A DNA stretch of 64,000 nt from Maniola hyperantus (taxonomy: Eukaryota > Arthropoda > Insecta > Lepidoptera > Nymphalidae): contig NC_048536.1 of the NCBI RefSeq assembly GCF_902806685.2, positions 3,162,001 to 3,226,000 of the forward strand, written 5' to 3'. The position numbers and the translations under genes were made by a program. The notes under the pieces were generated by a model. It saw only the letters and a list, made by a program, of their open reading frames with translations. It did no database searches and was not told the DNA's origin. Within the stretch, counting starts at the first letter, position 1, and each line of letters starts with the position of its first letter. Positions 52,264 through 62,845 of the stretch are shown here, in pieces.

Positions 52264-52390
52264 ACTAACTGACCCGCCTCGGCTTCGGGTGGAATTTAGA
52301 AAACGAGGTGGGGGTCGAATTTCCAAAAATCCTTAAACACGTATTTCTTTATTTGTGACCGAAATCCGAAATACCAATTTTCACGCAACT
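52264..52390 (-). mobile_element. HEL4 3' fragment
   Basis: Complement ends GAAGCCGAGGCGGGTCAGTT; AAGAAATACGTGTTTAAGG block kept. Confidence 0.6.
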
Positions 52391-52431
52391 ACGGGTGTGT
52401 CTACGCAGAACAGATATTACTACATTTAACT

Positions 52432-52608
52432 TTTTTTTTATATATAAGAATATTAGCCATATTAAATGACTAATATTCCCCTTTCCTCTCCAACTAAGCG
52501 TCAGGCTTGTGCTAGGAGTAGGTACGACAATAGTGCAACGGGCGGGGTTTGAACCGTCGACCTTTCGGTTTTCATTCCACTCCTATACCGGTTGAGCTAT
52601 TGAGGCTT
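52432..52608 (-). mobile_element. SINE-C
   Basis: AAGAATATTAGCCATATTAA through ACCGGTTGAGCTATTGAGGC. Nearly the same text as 43755, with one extra T in the anticodon-like loop. Confidence 0.8.
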
Positions 52609-52639
52609 AAAGTTGGTTTACTTTATTACTTTAAACTGC

Positions 52640-52790
52640 ATAAGCCTGTATGCCCAAGTACTCCATAGCGTTCTCAAAGGTGTATGGAATCTTCAAATCC
52701 ACACTTGGCCAGCGTAGTGGTTGTATCCTCTCAATCTTAATGGAAACCCATCCTCAGTTGGCCGACGATGGTCAACCAATGATGATGATA
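52640..52790 (+). mobile_element. SINE-A 3' half, diverged
   Basis: GCATAAGCCTGTATGCCC, GCGTTCTCAAAGGTGTATGG and tail AATGATGATGATA. Confidence 0.6.
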
Positions 52791-53460
52791 ACGTTAAACT
52801 AGAAAAAAATGTGTGAGGCCAAATTTTTAACTGATTACCTACCTATAGTCGTTCCCAAAAAAGTGGTATTTTTTTGGAAACGAAAACGATTCTATTATTT
52901 CTATTGTGAAATATGGGGCCCTGAAAGTATTGTTTTTTGAATGGGTCCAACGACAAAACTAATAAAAGTAGGCTTACTTAAACTACGTAGTTCAACATTA
53001 AGCATGTCTACTATTTTGTAGGTAGGTACTTATCTTTCAGGGGCTTCACCTATGTTAGTTCGCCATCGGGAATTGTGAATTGTATTAGTAACTTGATAAG
53101 CTTTTCTAACGTCTGTACTTAACTGTTTTAAATCATCCATGACTCCACTAATCTGAACCTTATGTCGAATGGTTTGTGGTTGGTTTCAGGGTGTTCATGG
53201 AAGGTGATGCGGTCATTTTGGAAGTGTAGCGTGAAATGGCGTGTGACACGCGAAGAAAGGTGCATAGACGAATGTCTGCATCGGCGAGGATGTCGGCAAA
53301 TATCAATAATAGGCTACTTGACTCATATCTAATTTCGTCCAATAAATGATCATTTATTATAGTATTTTGCTTAAGACAACGAAATATATCAATAACAATT
53401 ATTAAAAACGCAGGATGGATATATAAATCCAATTAAAAAAAAATACAATTTTTATTTTTA
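52791..53460. other. no gene recognised
   Basis: A 90-codon minus-strand ORF (53160-53432, MDLYIHPAFLIIVIDIF at its start) has no recognisable domain and no supporting signals. Confidence 0.4.
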
Positions 53461-53469
53461 TTTGCAACG

Positions 53470-53785
53470 CAGAAAACGCTGTCAGCCATGATGTGACGTC
53501 ATTAAATATGTAAACAAAGAAATGACATCCCTATGTCACGCGGGGACTAACGTAGTATCCATATATATAAAATTTAAAGTCCGTAAAAGTTTGTCAGGAC
53601 TTTAAATTATCTACTTTTTTTACATTCTCGGATGATACAATAACGATAATTACTATATTTTTCATGTAAACTAGTATAGAAGTCATGTTTATTAAACTTT
53701 GGGAGGTTATGCTGTTGTTTACAAATGCATGACGTCAGAGCACAGATAATCTATCGGCCAAACATGGCCGACAGTGTTTTCACCT
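53470..53785. mobile_element. diverged TIR element with TGACGTCA arms
   Basis: CGCTGTCAGCCATGATG and GACGTCATTAAATATG plus TAAACAA at the left face TTGTTTACAAATGCATGACG and CATGGCCGACAGTG at the right. A hairpin TTTAAAGTCC...GGACTTTAAA at 53573-53610 and a Helitron-like TCCATATATATAAAATTT lie inside. Confidence 0.45.
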
Positions 53786-54017
53786 GTCTAAGAAAAATAT
53801 ATTTTTAAATTAAAGTTTTACGGTTTTTAGGGCGCAAAAAAATATAGTGTTAATTTTTTTGATCTAATAGGACAATTATTAACCATTTAAGACCTACTTA
53901 AAAAAAGTGTCAACTAGCCTATTCAGCTGATATAAAACTCATTTGAAGCAGAGTCGATAGCGCGAATCGGAATTAAATATAGGTTACAGACAACTTTTAT
54001 TTTAATTGTAATAAGTA

Positions 54018-54096
54018 GAAAAAAAGCGGTGATAGTGGTTAAGACATCTGCCTTCCTTTCGGAAGGTTGGGGGCTCGATCCCGGGCACGCACCTCT
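54018..54096 (+). mobile_element. SINE-A head
   Basis: GCGGTGATAGTGGTTAAGAC (box A shortened) and GGGGCTCGATCCC (box B), stopping at GCACGCACCTCTG, where RETRO-D begins. Confidence 0.75.
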
Positions 54097-54215
54097 GGTG
54101 TGCCAGCCAGGTAATCTCCAGGGTGCTGCTGGTCCCTTTTGGATGCATCAGGCATCCGAGTTGAAGAGCAGAATTCGGGCCGGTGCACCCCGGTAACTTG
54201 GCTAATACGGATCCG
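54097..54215 (+). mobile_element. RETRO-D 5' part
   Basis: GTGTGCCAGCCAGGTAATC, GGTGCTGCTGGTCCCTTTTG and GGTGCACCCCGGTAACTTGG. Joined without gap to the SINE-A head. Confidence 0.7.
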
Positions 54216-54583
54216 AGACATGGTCGCTAACTATCTATGAGCCACATAACAAAGCGTGCAAATATTACCTGAGATAGATTCTAAACAGAGCTTTTCCAAG
54301 GTGAATAATAAGCGAAGTTTTTTGGACCGCGGAGCTTAAAAAGTGCCCAATTAATTAGTTTGAACGTCCGCCCTGCTCCGTCTTCTGGATTTATAAAGGG
54401 AATTAGCATACAAATTGAAAAGTTTGCAATCAATTTAACGTAGTATAGGCACCTAGGTGTTTTTAATTGGACCAGGTGTTTTATTTATTTAACATTTGAC
54501 ATACCAATTAAGGCATTGCCAGATTACATTGGAATGCTTATATACTACCACTTCATGGCACGTAAATGTTACCTATATTCTAA
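54216..54583. other. no gene recognised
   Basis: AT-rich, nothing assigned. Confidence 0.4.
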
Positions 54584-54809
54584 CTAGATGATGCCCGCGA
54601 CTTCGTCCGCGTGGATTTAGGTTTTTTTAATCCCGTGGGAACTCCTTGATTTTCCAGGATAAAGAGTAAGCCTATGTCCTTCCCCGGGATGCAAGCTATC
54701 TCTGTACCTTTCGTCAAAATCGGTTGAACGGTTGAGCTGTGAAAAGCTAGCAGACAGACAGATAGACAGACAGACAGACACACTTTCGAATTTATAATAT
54801 TAGTATGGA
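54584..54809 (-). mobile_element. HEL1 Helitron, complete
   Basis: Minus strand TCCATACTAATATTATAAAT at 54809, GCGGGCATCATCTAG at 54584; host A 54583 and T 54810. Contains six GACA-type units. Confidence 0.85.
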
Positions 54810-54979
54810 TATTAGTATGGAAGTATGGATAAAAAAAAAGAAAAACATTGATAAAAAGATTATTTAATTCCTAACATAAATGCAAAATGTTATTCTTAGC
54901 TCTGAACAGATTTTATTTAAAAAATCGCAACAGATAAAGCATCTCTCGGAGAAGGATCCTACGAATAAGAAATAATTTA

Positions 54980-55070
54980 AATCCATGCTAATTTTTACAA
55001 ATGCGAAACTGCGTCTGTCGGTCTGTTACCATATTTAGTACCTACCTACCTACAGAGAGATAGCTAGCAT
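54980..55070 (+). mobile_element. HEL1 5' fragment
   Basis: ATCCATGCTAATTTTTACAA then GCGAAACTGCGTCTGTCGG. Confidence 0.5.
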
Positions 55071-55084
55071 CCTGGAGATGGACA

Positions 55085-55312
55085 CACCCTTATTATAAAT
55101 GCGAAAGTGTGTTTGTTTGTTGGGTTATTGGTTTGTTGGTTTGTCCTTCAATCACGTCGCAACGGAGCAACGGATTGACGTGATTTTTTGCATGGGTATA
55201 GTCAAAGACCTGGATAGTAACATAGGCTACTTTTTATCCCGGAAAATCAACGAGTTCCCACGGGATTTTTAATACCTAAATCTACGCGAACGAATTTGCG
55301 GGCATCAGCTAG
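55085..55312 (+). mobile_element. HEL3 Helitron, complete
   Basis: CCCTTATTATAAATGCGAAA, TTTGTTGG repeats, CACGTCGCAACGGAGCAACG, GACGTGATTTTTTGCATGGG, end GCGGGCATCAGCTAG before T. Confidence 0.8.
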
Positions 55313-55740
55313 TTGTTAAATATATTATAAAAGAAATATTGGTAGTCCGAGCTTTGTGAAAACATTAGGTATTCTTGTCCCATAATAGAGAAGGAAAGGC
55401 ACAATTGCTATTAATTACTGAGACAATGACCCTCCAAACCCTTCGTGCAAACTTTAGTAACGAGCTAACGAGACTGGTACGGCCTACATTATCCCTTATC
55501 TTTAATATTTTAGACAACACAGTGGGTAAAGTTTCGACCTTACAAATTCCTGGTATTTAAATAATAGCCACGACCTTCATGTAGTACCACAGAATATATT
55601 ATAATAGTACGTTTCTTATAGGACTACGCAAAAGAAAGTAAAAATTTTCCGGGCTGCAACTTTTTGTTTAGACAACTTACTTTCTGCTTACGACACGATT
55701 CCCGGCATAGGCAGTTTAAAGCAGAATTTATATTTTCTAA
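55313..55740. other. no gene recognised
   Basis: A 61-codon ORF at 55375-55560 is unrecognised. Confidence 0.4.
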
Positions 55741-55744
55741 AATG

Positions 55745-55835
55745 GTCTCTGGTCTGGTCTGGTATCATAGACTGCGTCTTCACTTACCACCAGGAGAGAT
55801 TACAGTCAAGGGCTAACTTTTATGGGAATAAAAAA
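55745..55835 (+). mobile_element. SINE-B, middle deleted
   Basis: GGTCTCTGGTCTGGTCTGG joins directly to GACTGCGTCTTCACTTACCA and GTCAAGGGCTAAC. Confidence 0.65.
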
Positions 55836-55894
55836 ATAAAAAATAAATTTACAACAACATTACAACAACAAAATTTTGTGTCACAACACTTCAC

Positions 55895-55985
55895 AGCCCC
55901 ATACAACACCGTACAACACCGCCTGAATCCAGTGGTTCCTTGCGACTTGTTTGATGAAATTCTGTCCACCTAGTTAGGGGTGATG
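55895..55985 (-). mobile_element. RTE LINE remnant
   Basis: CCGCCTGAATCCAGTGGTTC and TCTGTCCACCTAG are the complement of the WIQAA and RWT positions. Confidence 0.55.
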
Positions 55986-56079
55986 TAGGAGAGGATAAAA
56001 AGCAGTTTAAATTTGCTTACAGCCAGCACAAAGAAGAACTTTACGAGCATGAGAACTGAAAAGTAATTGTATGTTCGAC

Positions 56080-56335
56080 GTTACATTGATATATGTTTAT
56101 AGTTGACACGCTTAGAACGTAGTCAGCGTGAACTAGAGTGAGAGAACTCTCAGTTTGATCCGAAATCGACGATATTTCAAATATTAGACTATGGTGACGT
56201 GAAATCATAGAAAAATAGGGATACCTTGGGGCTACCTGCGTCAAATGTACTAACATTTGACGCCTGCCAGTGACGTCGAAGCCTCGAAGTTTGGTTAGAA
56301 GTTCCCTAACTGTCGTGAACTGTGACGTAGTAGTT
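56080..56335 (-). mobile_element. interior of the ACTCAGTG TIR element
   Basis: Matches 36990-37165 in complement (GGTGACGTGAAATCATAGAA, GCGTCAAATGTACTAACATT). TIRs absent. Confidence 0.55.
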
Positions 56336-56574
56336 GTCTATTTACAAATAACACATGAATAACAATGCAAGCCAACAAAACGGAATTTCACCCAAACCCG
56401 TTCAATACATATCGTAACAAATTGGAATTTACATTTATTCCTATACGCGCTGCTGAAGGAGTCCCCTCGCTGTGACATATTTGCTGACAAATGGGCTGAC
56501 CTCATGGGTCACTTTTGTGAAAATTTATAATTTTGCTTTTTAAAATTTATAATTTTAACAATTTTTGAAAGTAT

Positions 56575-56675
56575 GTTTATGTTAGTTTGTACTCGTAGTT
56601 TATTTAGTGTAATTGGCTTTATGGCCGTTCTAATTAAATAATAAATAAATAATAATAATAATAATAATGATAGAC
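56575..56675 (+). mobile_element. LINE-like 3' end with AAT tail
   Basis: GGCTTTATGGCCGTTCTAAT, AATAAATAAATAATAATAAT. Confidence 0.5.
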
Positions 56676-56755
56676 GTGTTAGATAAGCGCGAGTTGAAGC
56701 CACCAGCTGTCGTGAAAATCTACTTTTCAGTTCGATAGCGAAAAGCAAAGTACTT

Positions 56756-56790
56756 ATAGAACGCGACAGGTCGATATGGCAATGGCCGGA
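56756..56790. mobile_element. FB2 stub
   Basis: ATAGAACGCGACAGGTCGAT and ATGGCAATGGCC; one arm. Confidence 0.55.
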
Positions 56791-56865
56791 ATAACCAGCT
56801 CTTAGCTGTTATAAGATGTGATGTGTGGCACAGTTTAGAAAATAAATATTTCTTTCTTTCAAACG

Positions 56866-57025
56866 GTATCGGACTATACAAATTTCGAATCTCTATTTAC
56901 CCCCTTAAGGGTTGAATTTTCAAAAATCCTTTCTTGTTGGATGTCTACGCCATAGTAGCTATCTGCATGCCAAATAACAGCCCGATCCGTCCAGTAGTTT
57001 GAGCTACGCGTTGATAGATCAATCA
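56866..57025 (-). mobile_element. HEL2, both ends lost
   Basis: CCCCCTTAAGGGTTGAATTT, GCATGCCAAATAACAGCCC, CGTTGATAGATCAATCAGTC. Confidence 0.65.
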
Positions 57026-57029
57026 GTCT

Positions 57030-57213
57030 TCATCCACATAGATTTAGGTTTCAAAATCCCGTAGAAACTGTGTGATTTTCCAAAATAAAAAGAAGTTATG
57101 TCACTCTCCAGAACTTTAACTACATCTAATAAAAAAATCACGTGAATCTGTTGTTCCGTTGCAGCGAGAAACTAACAAACAAACACACTTTTGCATTTTT
57201 AATATGGGTGATT
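57030..57213 (-). mobile_element. HEL3, 3' end lost
   Basis: CCACATAGATTTAGGTTTC to AACACACTTTTGCATTTTTA; directly next to the HEL2 remnant. Confidence 0.6.
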
Positions 57214-57647
57214 TAGCATTCACCATAGTCCACTAGCACTTAGGTATAAAATAATGTTCAGCAAAACAACAGTCTTTATTTCGACGGCGAACTTATCGAT
57301 GAACAGCTTTGCATAACTTTTTCTTCCTTTAAAAAGTTAGCAATTTAACTAAGCAATTTTAAACCACATTGCTTTCAATAAAACATTTATAAGTTGAGAG
57401 TTGAAAACAAAATAACTTAATCGGAACCAATCCATGCGAGAACTCGCGAAATGTTTCGAATTTTCGGAATAGAAAAAGTTTGTGTATCGGTTTCTTAATA
57501 CTTTTATTTCACCTGGATTCCTGGCGATTGAAACGCAAAAAAAAGGTGATCATTATGGGTCATATTCGTAGATAGCTGTTTCTTCTACTCTTCTTTGTGT
57601 ATCTTCTTCTCTCTTACTCATCAGCTGTGGTTAAAAGCTACATGTAC

Positions 57648-57735
57648 CAAGCGCACCGCAGCGCACTGCACCGTACACCGCAGCGCACCGCACCGCACCG
57701 CAGCGCAGCGCAACGCACCGCACCGCGTCGCAACT
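57648..57735. repeat. pentanucleotide minisatellite (CGCAC/CGCAG)
   Basis: About 17 units, same motif and strand as 46250. Confidence 0.9.
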
Positions 57736-57849
57736 CAATACACCACTTCTGATTCATCGTATACGCCATGTTATATGAACGTAAGCTATCTATTATTGTA
57801 TACTTAATAGGTAACATTGATGGACGAAGTCTCGGTCACGATATGTCTA

Positions 57850-57955
57850 ATAATATTTGATACAGAGATAGCTTGAATCCCGACGACGCGACGTAGGCTA
57901 CTTTTTATCACGGAAAATCAAAGAGTTCACACGCGATTTTTAAAAAACATATATT
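57850..57955 (+). mobile_element. HEL1 body fragment
   Basis: GATACAGAGATAGCTTGAAT, GTAGGCTACTTTTTATCACG, AATCAAAGAGTTC; ends absent. Confidence 0.55.
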
Positions 57956-58901
57956 CAAGACGAGCACATGGGCAACATGGTAGGCAAATAATTAAGATTG
58001 TAAAGTAGGCATAAGAAAATGTTAATGATGTAAAACGTAAAATACGCTTAGCTTACACAACATTAGTATGTATGGTCGGCAGGCTTTCCGTCAAAGGGAA
58101 GATAATAAGCAATTAAGCCGCTTTATAAACCACATATTATTACAACCTCTATTCTTAACAAAATAGAGTTCAAAATAGCGTAGGTATAATGTTTACCTAA
58201 TATTCGTGTAAAACCGTCCGTTGGTTTGGTCCTTCGATGGAGTATTCGCGGAATTCCATAATAGCTCCCAGGATTCTTTCGCTGAGAATAAATTGAAAAT
58301 TTTTCTGCTTTACAGTTTGGTATGCTTTACCTTACCTACCTGTACGCTTAGTATAAGATTTTACGTCTCACCAAACGTTGCTAGAATTCGAGAGTCGAAA
58401 CACAATAAAGTCAAAGTAAAATGGACCTTAAGAGCCTTGAATTGAAGTCAAAAATGTAATGCCACTGATTTTAATTTCGCAACGTTTCCGCTTGGAGCGC
58501 TGGCTGTAGATGTGAAGACAAACTTGAGCTTTAAAACAAGGCAGTTAAGATATAGTTTACTATAACGCGGAAGTGTTTCGACACTCGAATACTATCAACG
58601 TTGGTGAGACATAAAATCTCGTACTAAGCGTACTGGTCATATTTTATTAAAACATACGAATTTTTATGCTGCGAAAATAAAAAAAGTTTCTATAACACGC
58701 TTAGAAAACTTGTTCAAATCCGATGGAGAGTTATTTTCAATTCTTTCAAGGTTTTGGATACGTTAATCCTTCGAAATAGTTACCTACCTATCTTAATAGA
58801 GGACATCATGGATAGGTTATTAAGTACATATATCTACTTGTATCATCTTTACCCTACAATACATTTAATTTTCAAACAAATTGTAAAAGTTAATTTTGAT
58901 T
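57956..58901. other. no gene recognised
   Basis: Nearly 1 kb without repeat ends. A 74-codon plus ORF at 58221-58445 has no known motif. Confidence 0.4.
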
Positions 58902-59018
58902 CAAGTCTATCAATCCGCACATGGCCAACGTGGTAGACTATGGCCTTTTCACTCTCACAGGAGACCCGTGCCTTGCGGTGAGCTGGCGATGGGTTATGAT
59001 CATGATGATGATGATAAT
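58902..59018 (+). mobile_element. SINE-A 3' end
   Basis: CAATCCGCACATGGCCAACG to GATCATGATGATGATGATAA. A 165-codon minus ORF across this area (58849-59346) spans three different repeats and is spurious. Confidence 0.7.
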
Positions 59019-59029
59019 AAAAATACGAA

Positions 59030-59152
59030 GATTTTTTATTCAAATAAACTTTTACAACTTTTGAGTACCACTGATTGGAAATACCTTTTCCTACCGAGAA
59101 GAACCAGCAAGAAACTCGGCGGTTGCTCTTTTCAAAGATTCGGTTTACAATA
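59030..59152 (-). mobile_element. LINE-like 3' end
   Basis: Minus strand GAGCAACCGCCGAGTTTCTT, GCTGGTTCTTCTCGGTAGG, and TTTATTTGAATAAAAAATC; a form widespread in Lepidoptera. Confidence 0.6.
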
Positions 59153-59176
59153 ATATTATCATACCACAGTCCACAA

Positions 59177-59441
59177 TCCATACTAATCTTATAAATTATA
59201 TGAAAGTGTGTCTGTCTGCTAGCTGCTTTTTGTCCCGGAAAATCAAATAGTTGCCATGGATTTTTTAAACTAAAATCGATGGAGTGAATCGAAGACGCGA
59301 ACATTATCAATTTGGTACAGAGGTGGCTTACAACCCAGGTACGCAAAGCATAGGCTACTTTGAATCCCGGACAACAAAGAGCTTCCTAGGAATTTTTCAA
59401 AAACCTAAATCCACATGGACGAAGTCACGGGCATCATCTAG
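59177..59441 (+). mobile_element. HEL1 Helitron, rearranged
   Basis: TCCATACTAATCTTATAAAT at start after A, ACGGGCATCATCTAG at end. Two copies of the 'pull' CCCGGAAAATCAAA / CCCGGACAACAAAG block show an internal duplication. Confidence 0.7.
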
Positions 59442-59482
59442 TAATATTATAATTTAAAATATAACAACTAAGTACACATCAG

Positions 59483-59694
59483 TACCCTTATTATGACTGC
59501 GAAAGTGTGTTTGTTTGTTGGTTTGTCCTTCAATCAGGTCGCAACGGTGAAACGGATTGACGTGATTTGCATGCATTTGCATTGGTATAGATAAAAACCT
59601 GGAGAGTGACATAGGCTACTTTTTATCCCGGAAAATCAAAGAGTTCAAAAAATCTAAGTAATTCCACGCGGACGAAGTCGCCGGCATCATCTAG
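59483..59694 (+). mobile_element. HEL3 Helitron
   Basis: CCCTTATTATGACTGCGAAA, CAATCAGGTCGCAACGG, end GCCGGCATCATCTAG before T. Confidence 0.75.
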
Positions 59695-59996
59695 TATTTT
59701 ATATTACAGTGTGACTTACGTAAACCTTATCGAATTCGATTACGATTGCGTAATAATCATAATTATTTTTAACGCGAGCGCCTGCCATTCCGACTAATTG
59801 AACAGCTTTCTATTACTTTTATCGCTCCAGTAATGGTTGTATGAAAAGCGCATGAAAATTCGTGACTAATCCGATATTAGACTCGAGCCGACTTTGATTT
59901 CCTTTTTGTGGCTTATAACTTTCCGTCGCTGAGGTTGATTTACGTGGAGTGTGATTAAATACGTTGCCGTATTTTACCATTACACGCACCGAAAAA

Positions 59997-60202
59997 TCTA
60001 AATAGAAAAAGTTGAGTGACTAATCTATCAATGCACAGCTCAAACCACTGGACGGATCTAGCTGAAATTTGGTGTAAATGTAGCTGTTATGACGTAGACA
60101 TCCGCTAAGAGAGGATTTTTTGAAAATTCATACCCTACAAGGCTAAAATAAGGGTTTGAAATTTGTGTCTTCCACGCAAACCAAGTGGCGAGCACAAGCT
60201 AG
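59997..60202 (+). mobile_element. HEL2 Helitron, diverged
   Basis: TCTAAATAGAAAAAGTTGAG at start after A, end GCGAGCACAAGCTAG before T. Confidence 0.75.
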
Positions 60203-60286
60203 TATACAATAAAAGTGAATAGGAACCTTCTAGACAAGCGCGGCTCCACCTTACATTACTTACATAACATTACACGCACCGAAAAA

Positions 60287-60425
60287 TCAAAATAGAAAAA
60301 GTTGAGTGACTAATCTATCAATGCACAGCTCAAACCACTGGACGGATCTAGGTGAAATTTGGCATGCAGACAGCTATAATGACGTATATAGGCATCCGCT
60401 AAGAAAGGATTTTTCAAAATTCAAC
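60287..60425 (+). mobile_element. HEL2 5' part, local duplicate
   Basis: TCAAAATAGAAAAAGTTGAG and the next 60 bases repeat 59997-60059, and the 18 bases before it (TTACACGCACCGAAAAA) are also duplicated. Confidence 0.75.
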
Positions 60426-60609
60426 CTTTTCCAACAACACACCTTTTTTGCAGAGTCGTGTAATGAATACCAATTCCTTCGAATTTTCACTTATTAGACT
60501 TCATAATACGATTTTTTAACTCTACGTTTTTCTCGTAAAATCGATTCGTGTGTTTTCAGTTTTACTGTAATTTGTAACGACGTCGTATCGCGGCCATTGT
60601 GCACTTAAA

Positions 60610-61100
60610 TTAATGCTTCCAAATAGAAACATACGGCGCCCGCTGATATCAGTAGGAAATATGGAAGTACCTACCACTCTTGCAATCTACTACCTCTTCG
60701 CAATAGGGAAAGCGCCTACTGAAAATTGCTACTTTTGCGGAGAGGAACACACCCCGAGACACGCGATTTGTGAGTGTCCCGCATGCGCGGATCTTAGAGA
60801 AGCAGCACAGGGAGCAAGTGACAGTGTCAACGCCCAAAATCTGGTAGCCCGTATGGTGTCAAGCGAGGATGAGTGGCACAGATACCGTCAGATGCTAAGG
60901 GCTATAATGATGAGAAGGGCAGACAGAGAAAATCAAGAAAAAAAGGAGAGAGAGCAACCAGAGGGTCAGACCGAAGTAATGTAATACGGTTCCGTGCTGA
61001 TCTCGCAGAGGGGGAGGTCTTTTTAGTCCGTGCGAGTCGGACACACCCTGTCGATAGACCGAAGTCTATTAGGGATTTTTCCTCCTCCTAGAAAAAAAAA
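60610..61100 (+). mobile_element. R1-clade LINE ORF2 C-terminus, 3' UTR and poly(A)
   Basis: A 123-codon frame (60613-60984) carries a zinc knuckle C39-x2-C42-x7-H50-x4-C55, followed by CPACADLREAA, then NLVARMVSSEDEWHRY and a basic, glutamate-rich tail (RRADRENQEKKER). This order, with L-V-x-M-V-x-S-E-x-x-W after the CCHC, is the usual end of R1/TRAS/SART-type ORF2 proteins. A 110-base 3' UTR ends in an A-run at 61091-61100. Sequence before 60610 does not continue the frame, so the copy is 5'-truncated. The retained frame suggests moderate age. Confidence 0.72.
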
Positions 61101-61237
61101 AGCTTCCACTCTTGTTATCGTCAATACCAATTATAGAATAACAAAGAGGTCAAAGCAAACAAGCACAGATATTTATTTTGTAAGAGGACGTTTTTGGCAG
61201 GCGGTATAAGAAGCAGGTATTATTATTACGTAGTCTT

Positions 61238-61452
61238 TCTAAATATATAAAAGGAAATGTTGACTGACTGACTGATCTATCAACGCACAGCTTAAACTGC
61301 TGGACGAATCGGGCTGAAATTGAGCATGCAGATAGCTATTATGACGTAGGTATCCTCTAAGAAATGATTTTCGAAAATTCAACCCCTAAGGGGGGTAATA
61401 GGTGTTTGAAATTTGTGTAGTCCACGCGGACGAAGTTGCGAGCATACGCTGG
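61238..61452 (+). mobile_element. HEL2 Helitron
   Basis: TCTAAATATATAAAAGG at about 61238, three TGAC units, end GCGAGCATACGCTGG with CTAG changed to CTGG. Stem CGCG/GCG with GACGAAGT loop. Confidence 0.75.
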
Positions 61453-62010
61453 TAAAGGATAAAATTGTTGACATACATTATTCGATCAGGCATTTGTGCA
61501 ATGATTCTGTTTATTCTATAATACTCTGTACCTACCACGTTAGAGCATACTACCCTCATTGTCTCAGTAATTTACTTCCAACATCCAAATATTTTTCTTA
61601 TAATTTTCAACAATGAATATTTCCTTATGAAAAGTCACGTTTTGTTTCATCAAGCAAAGATTTCAGATCTTAAACAAAAGTCTCTCGCAACAAAAGCTCT
61701 CAAGTCTCGAGATGTTTTAAATAATAGATGTGTCGAGGCGCACTGCAGAGATCGACATCTTAACTATTATCGCAAATGTTCAACCGCCATTGAGCGTAAG
61801 AGGCTGTTTAAAAAACAACGAGAGGAATAAGAAATGCTACAGATTCTTAGGTATGTGACTGTGATGCTAAGTACTAAGTACTGTGATGTGGAAAAGCGTT
61901 TGGGAAGTGAATAGTTAAAGCCTGAAGGTGGTTCGAGTTGATAATCTGTGGCGTCAGTGACGCCGCGACAGAGCGACAGATTACTAACGAACAGTTCATG
62001 AAACTTAGGA
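61453..62010. other. no gene recognised
   Basis: A 67-codon ORF (61627-61830) is hydrophilic and basic (HCRDRHLNYYRKC, RKRLFKKQREE) and ends in TAA; I do not recognise it and see no splice or promoter support. Confidence 0.35.
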
Positions 62011-62019
62011 TACCTACGC

Positions 62020-62260
62020 ACTATGTGGTTAGCCGGAATGCGCCCAGCCGTGCGGGTGACCGCAGGATGCGGTTGCGCTTGCAGTTAGCCGGATGGAGAG
62101 CAGCAACTCGAACCGGAATGTGCAAACTAGGACTATCCGGCTGGCCGTAAGTCGGGCCGCAGCGCTCAGAACAACCGGAGCGGTCAGCCGGAAGCCGCAT
62201 CGCAGTGCGTATAAAAACTACTTTCTCGTACAAATTTCAGATTACGGTTAGCCGCACGGT
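62020..62260. other. GC-rich block with repeated GGTTAGCCGG
   Basis: TTAGCCGGAATGCGC at 62031, TTAGCCGGATGGAGAG at 62086 and GGTTAGCCGCACGG at 62246 recur, with GCGGTTGCGCTTGCAG between. May be a worn CpG-rich MITE. Confidence 0.35.
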
Positions 62261-62845
62261 TAATATTGCAGTTAGGTTATTATAAAAGGTAAAACTCTCG
62301 ATAAGCCTGTGCGCATCGCAATTAATATTTAACTTCACTTCTGGTATGTTTATACAAGAACCGCTCAAAGACTTTTGCCAACGAGCGTACAAAACCTGCA
62401 CTAGCAATTACAGCTCTGTTAATGGCCTACCACGGAATCGATTACTACCAATTTGCCACCGAGTGTTTTCACTTAGCGTCTTTGTTCACGATCACCCATT
62501 GTATGCTATTTGGGTCACAGATGACTATTTTCTGGGTAAATGCATGTGGTATTAAAATAATATGATGTGTGTGTGTGTGTGAATAGCTTCTGCTGAGTAT
62601 TTCTTCCTAGAGCTTATTTCAACAAACAATTACACCTCTTTCTTGGGACTTGAGGACAGTGGCCCAGTGGCAGTACAGATTGGCAACATCATAGAAAACA
62701 CAACTAAGTCTGCCGACTGATTTCAGATACTAATAGAGGGGCTGAGGGGGACAACCTGTTTCTATGGATCATTTTCAAAAAAATTGTGCGGTATTTAGTT
62801 TAATTACGTATTCATTAGTTTATTTGCAGAGACATGAATGTATGA
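62260..62845. other. no gene recognised; GT microsatellite inside
   Basis: GT repeat at 62565-62582. A 69-codon ORF at 62346-62555 is unrecognised. Confidence 0.4.

Noticed and set aside
53160..53432. 90-codon minus-strand ORF as a host gene
   Set aside because: No recognisable domain, no splice or promoter signal, AT-rich composition like its surroundings.
58849..59346. 165-codon minus-strand ORF
   Set aside because: Spans a Helitron part, a LINE tail and a SINE-A tail in series; chance absence of stops.
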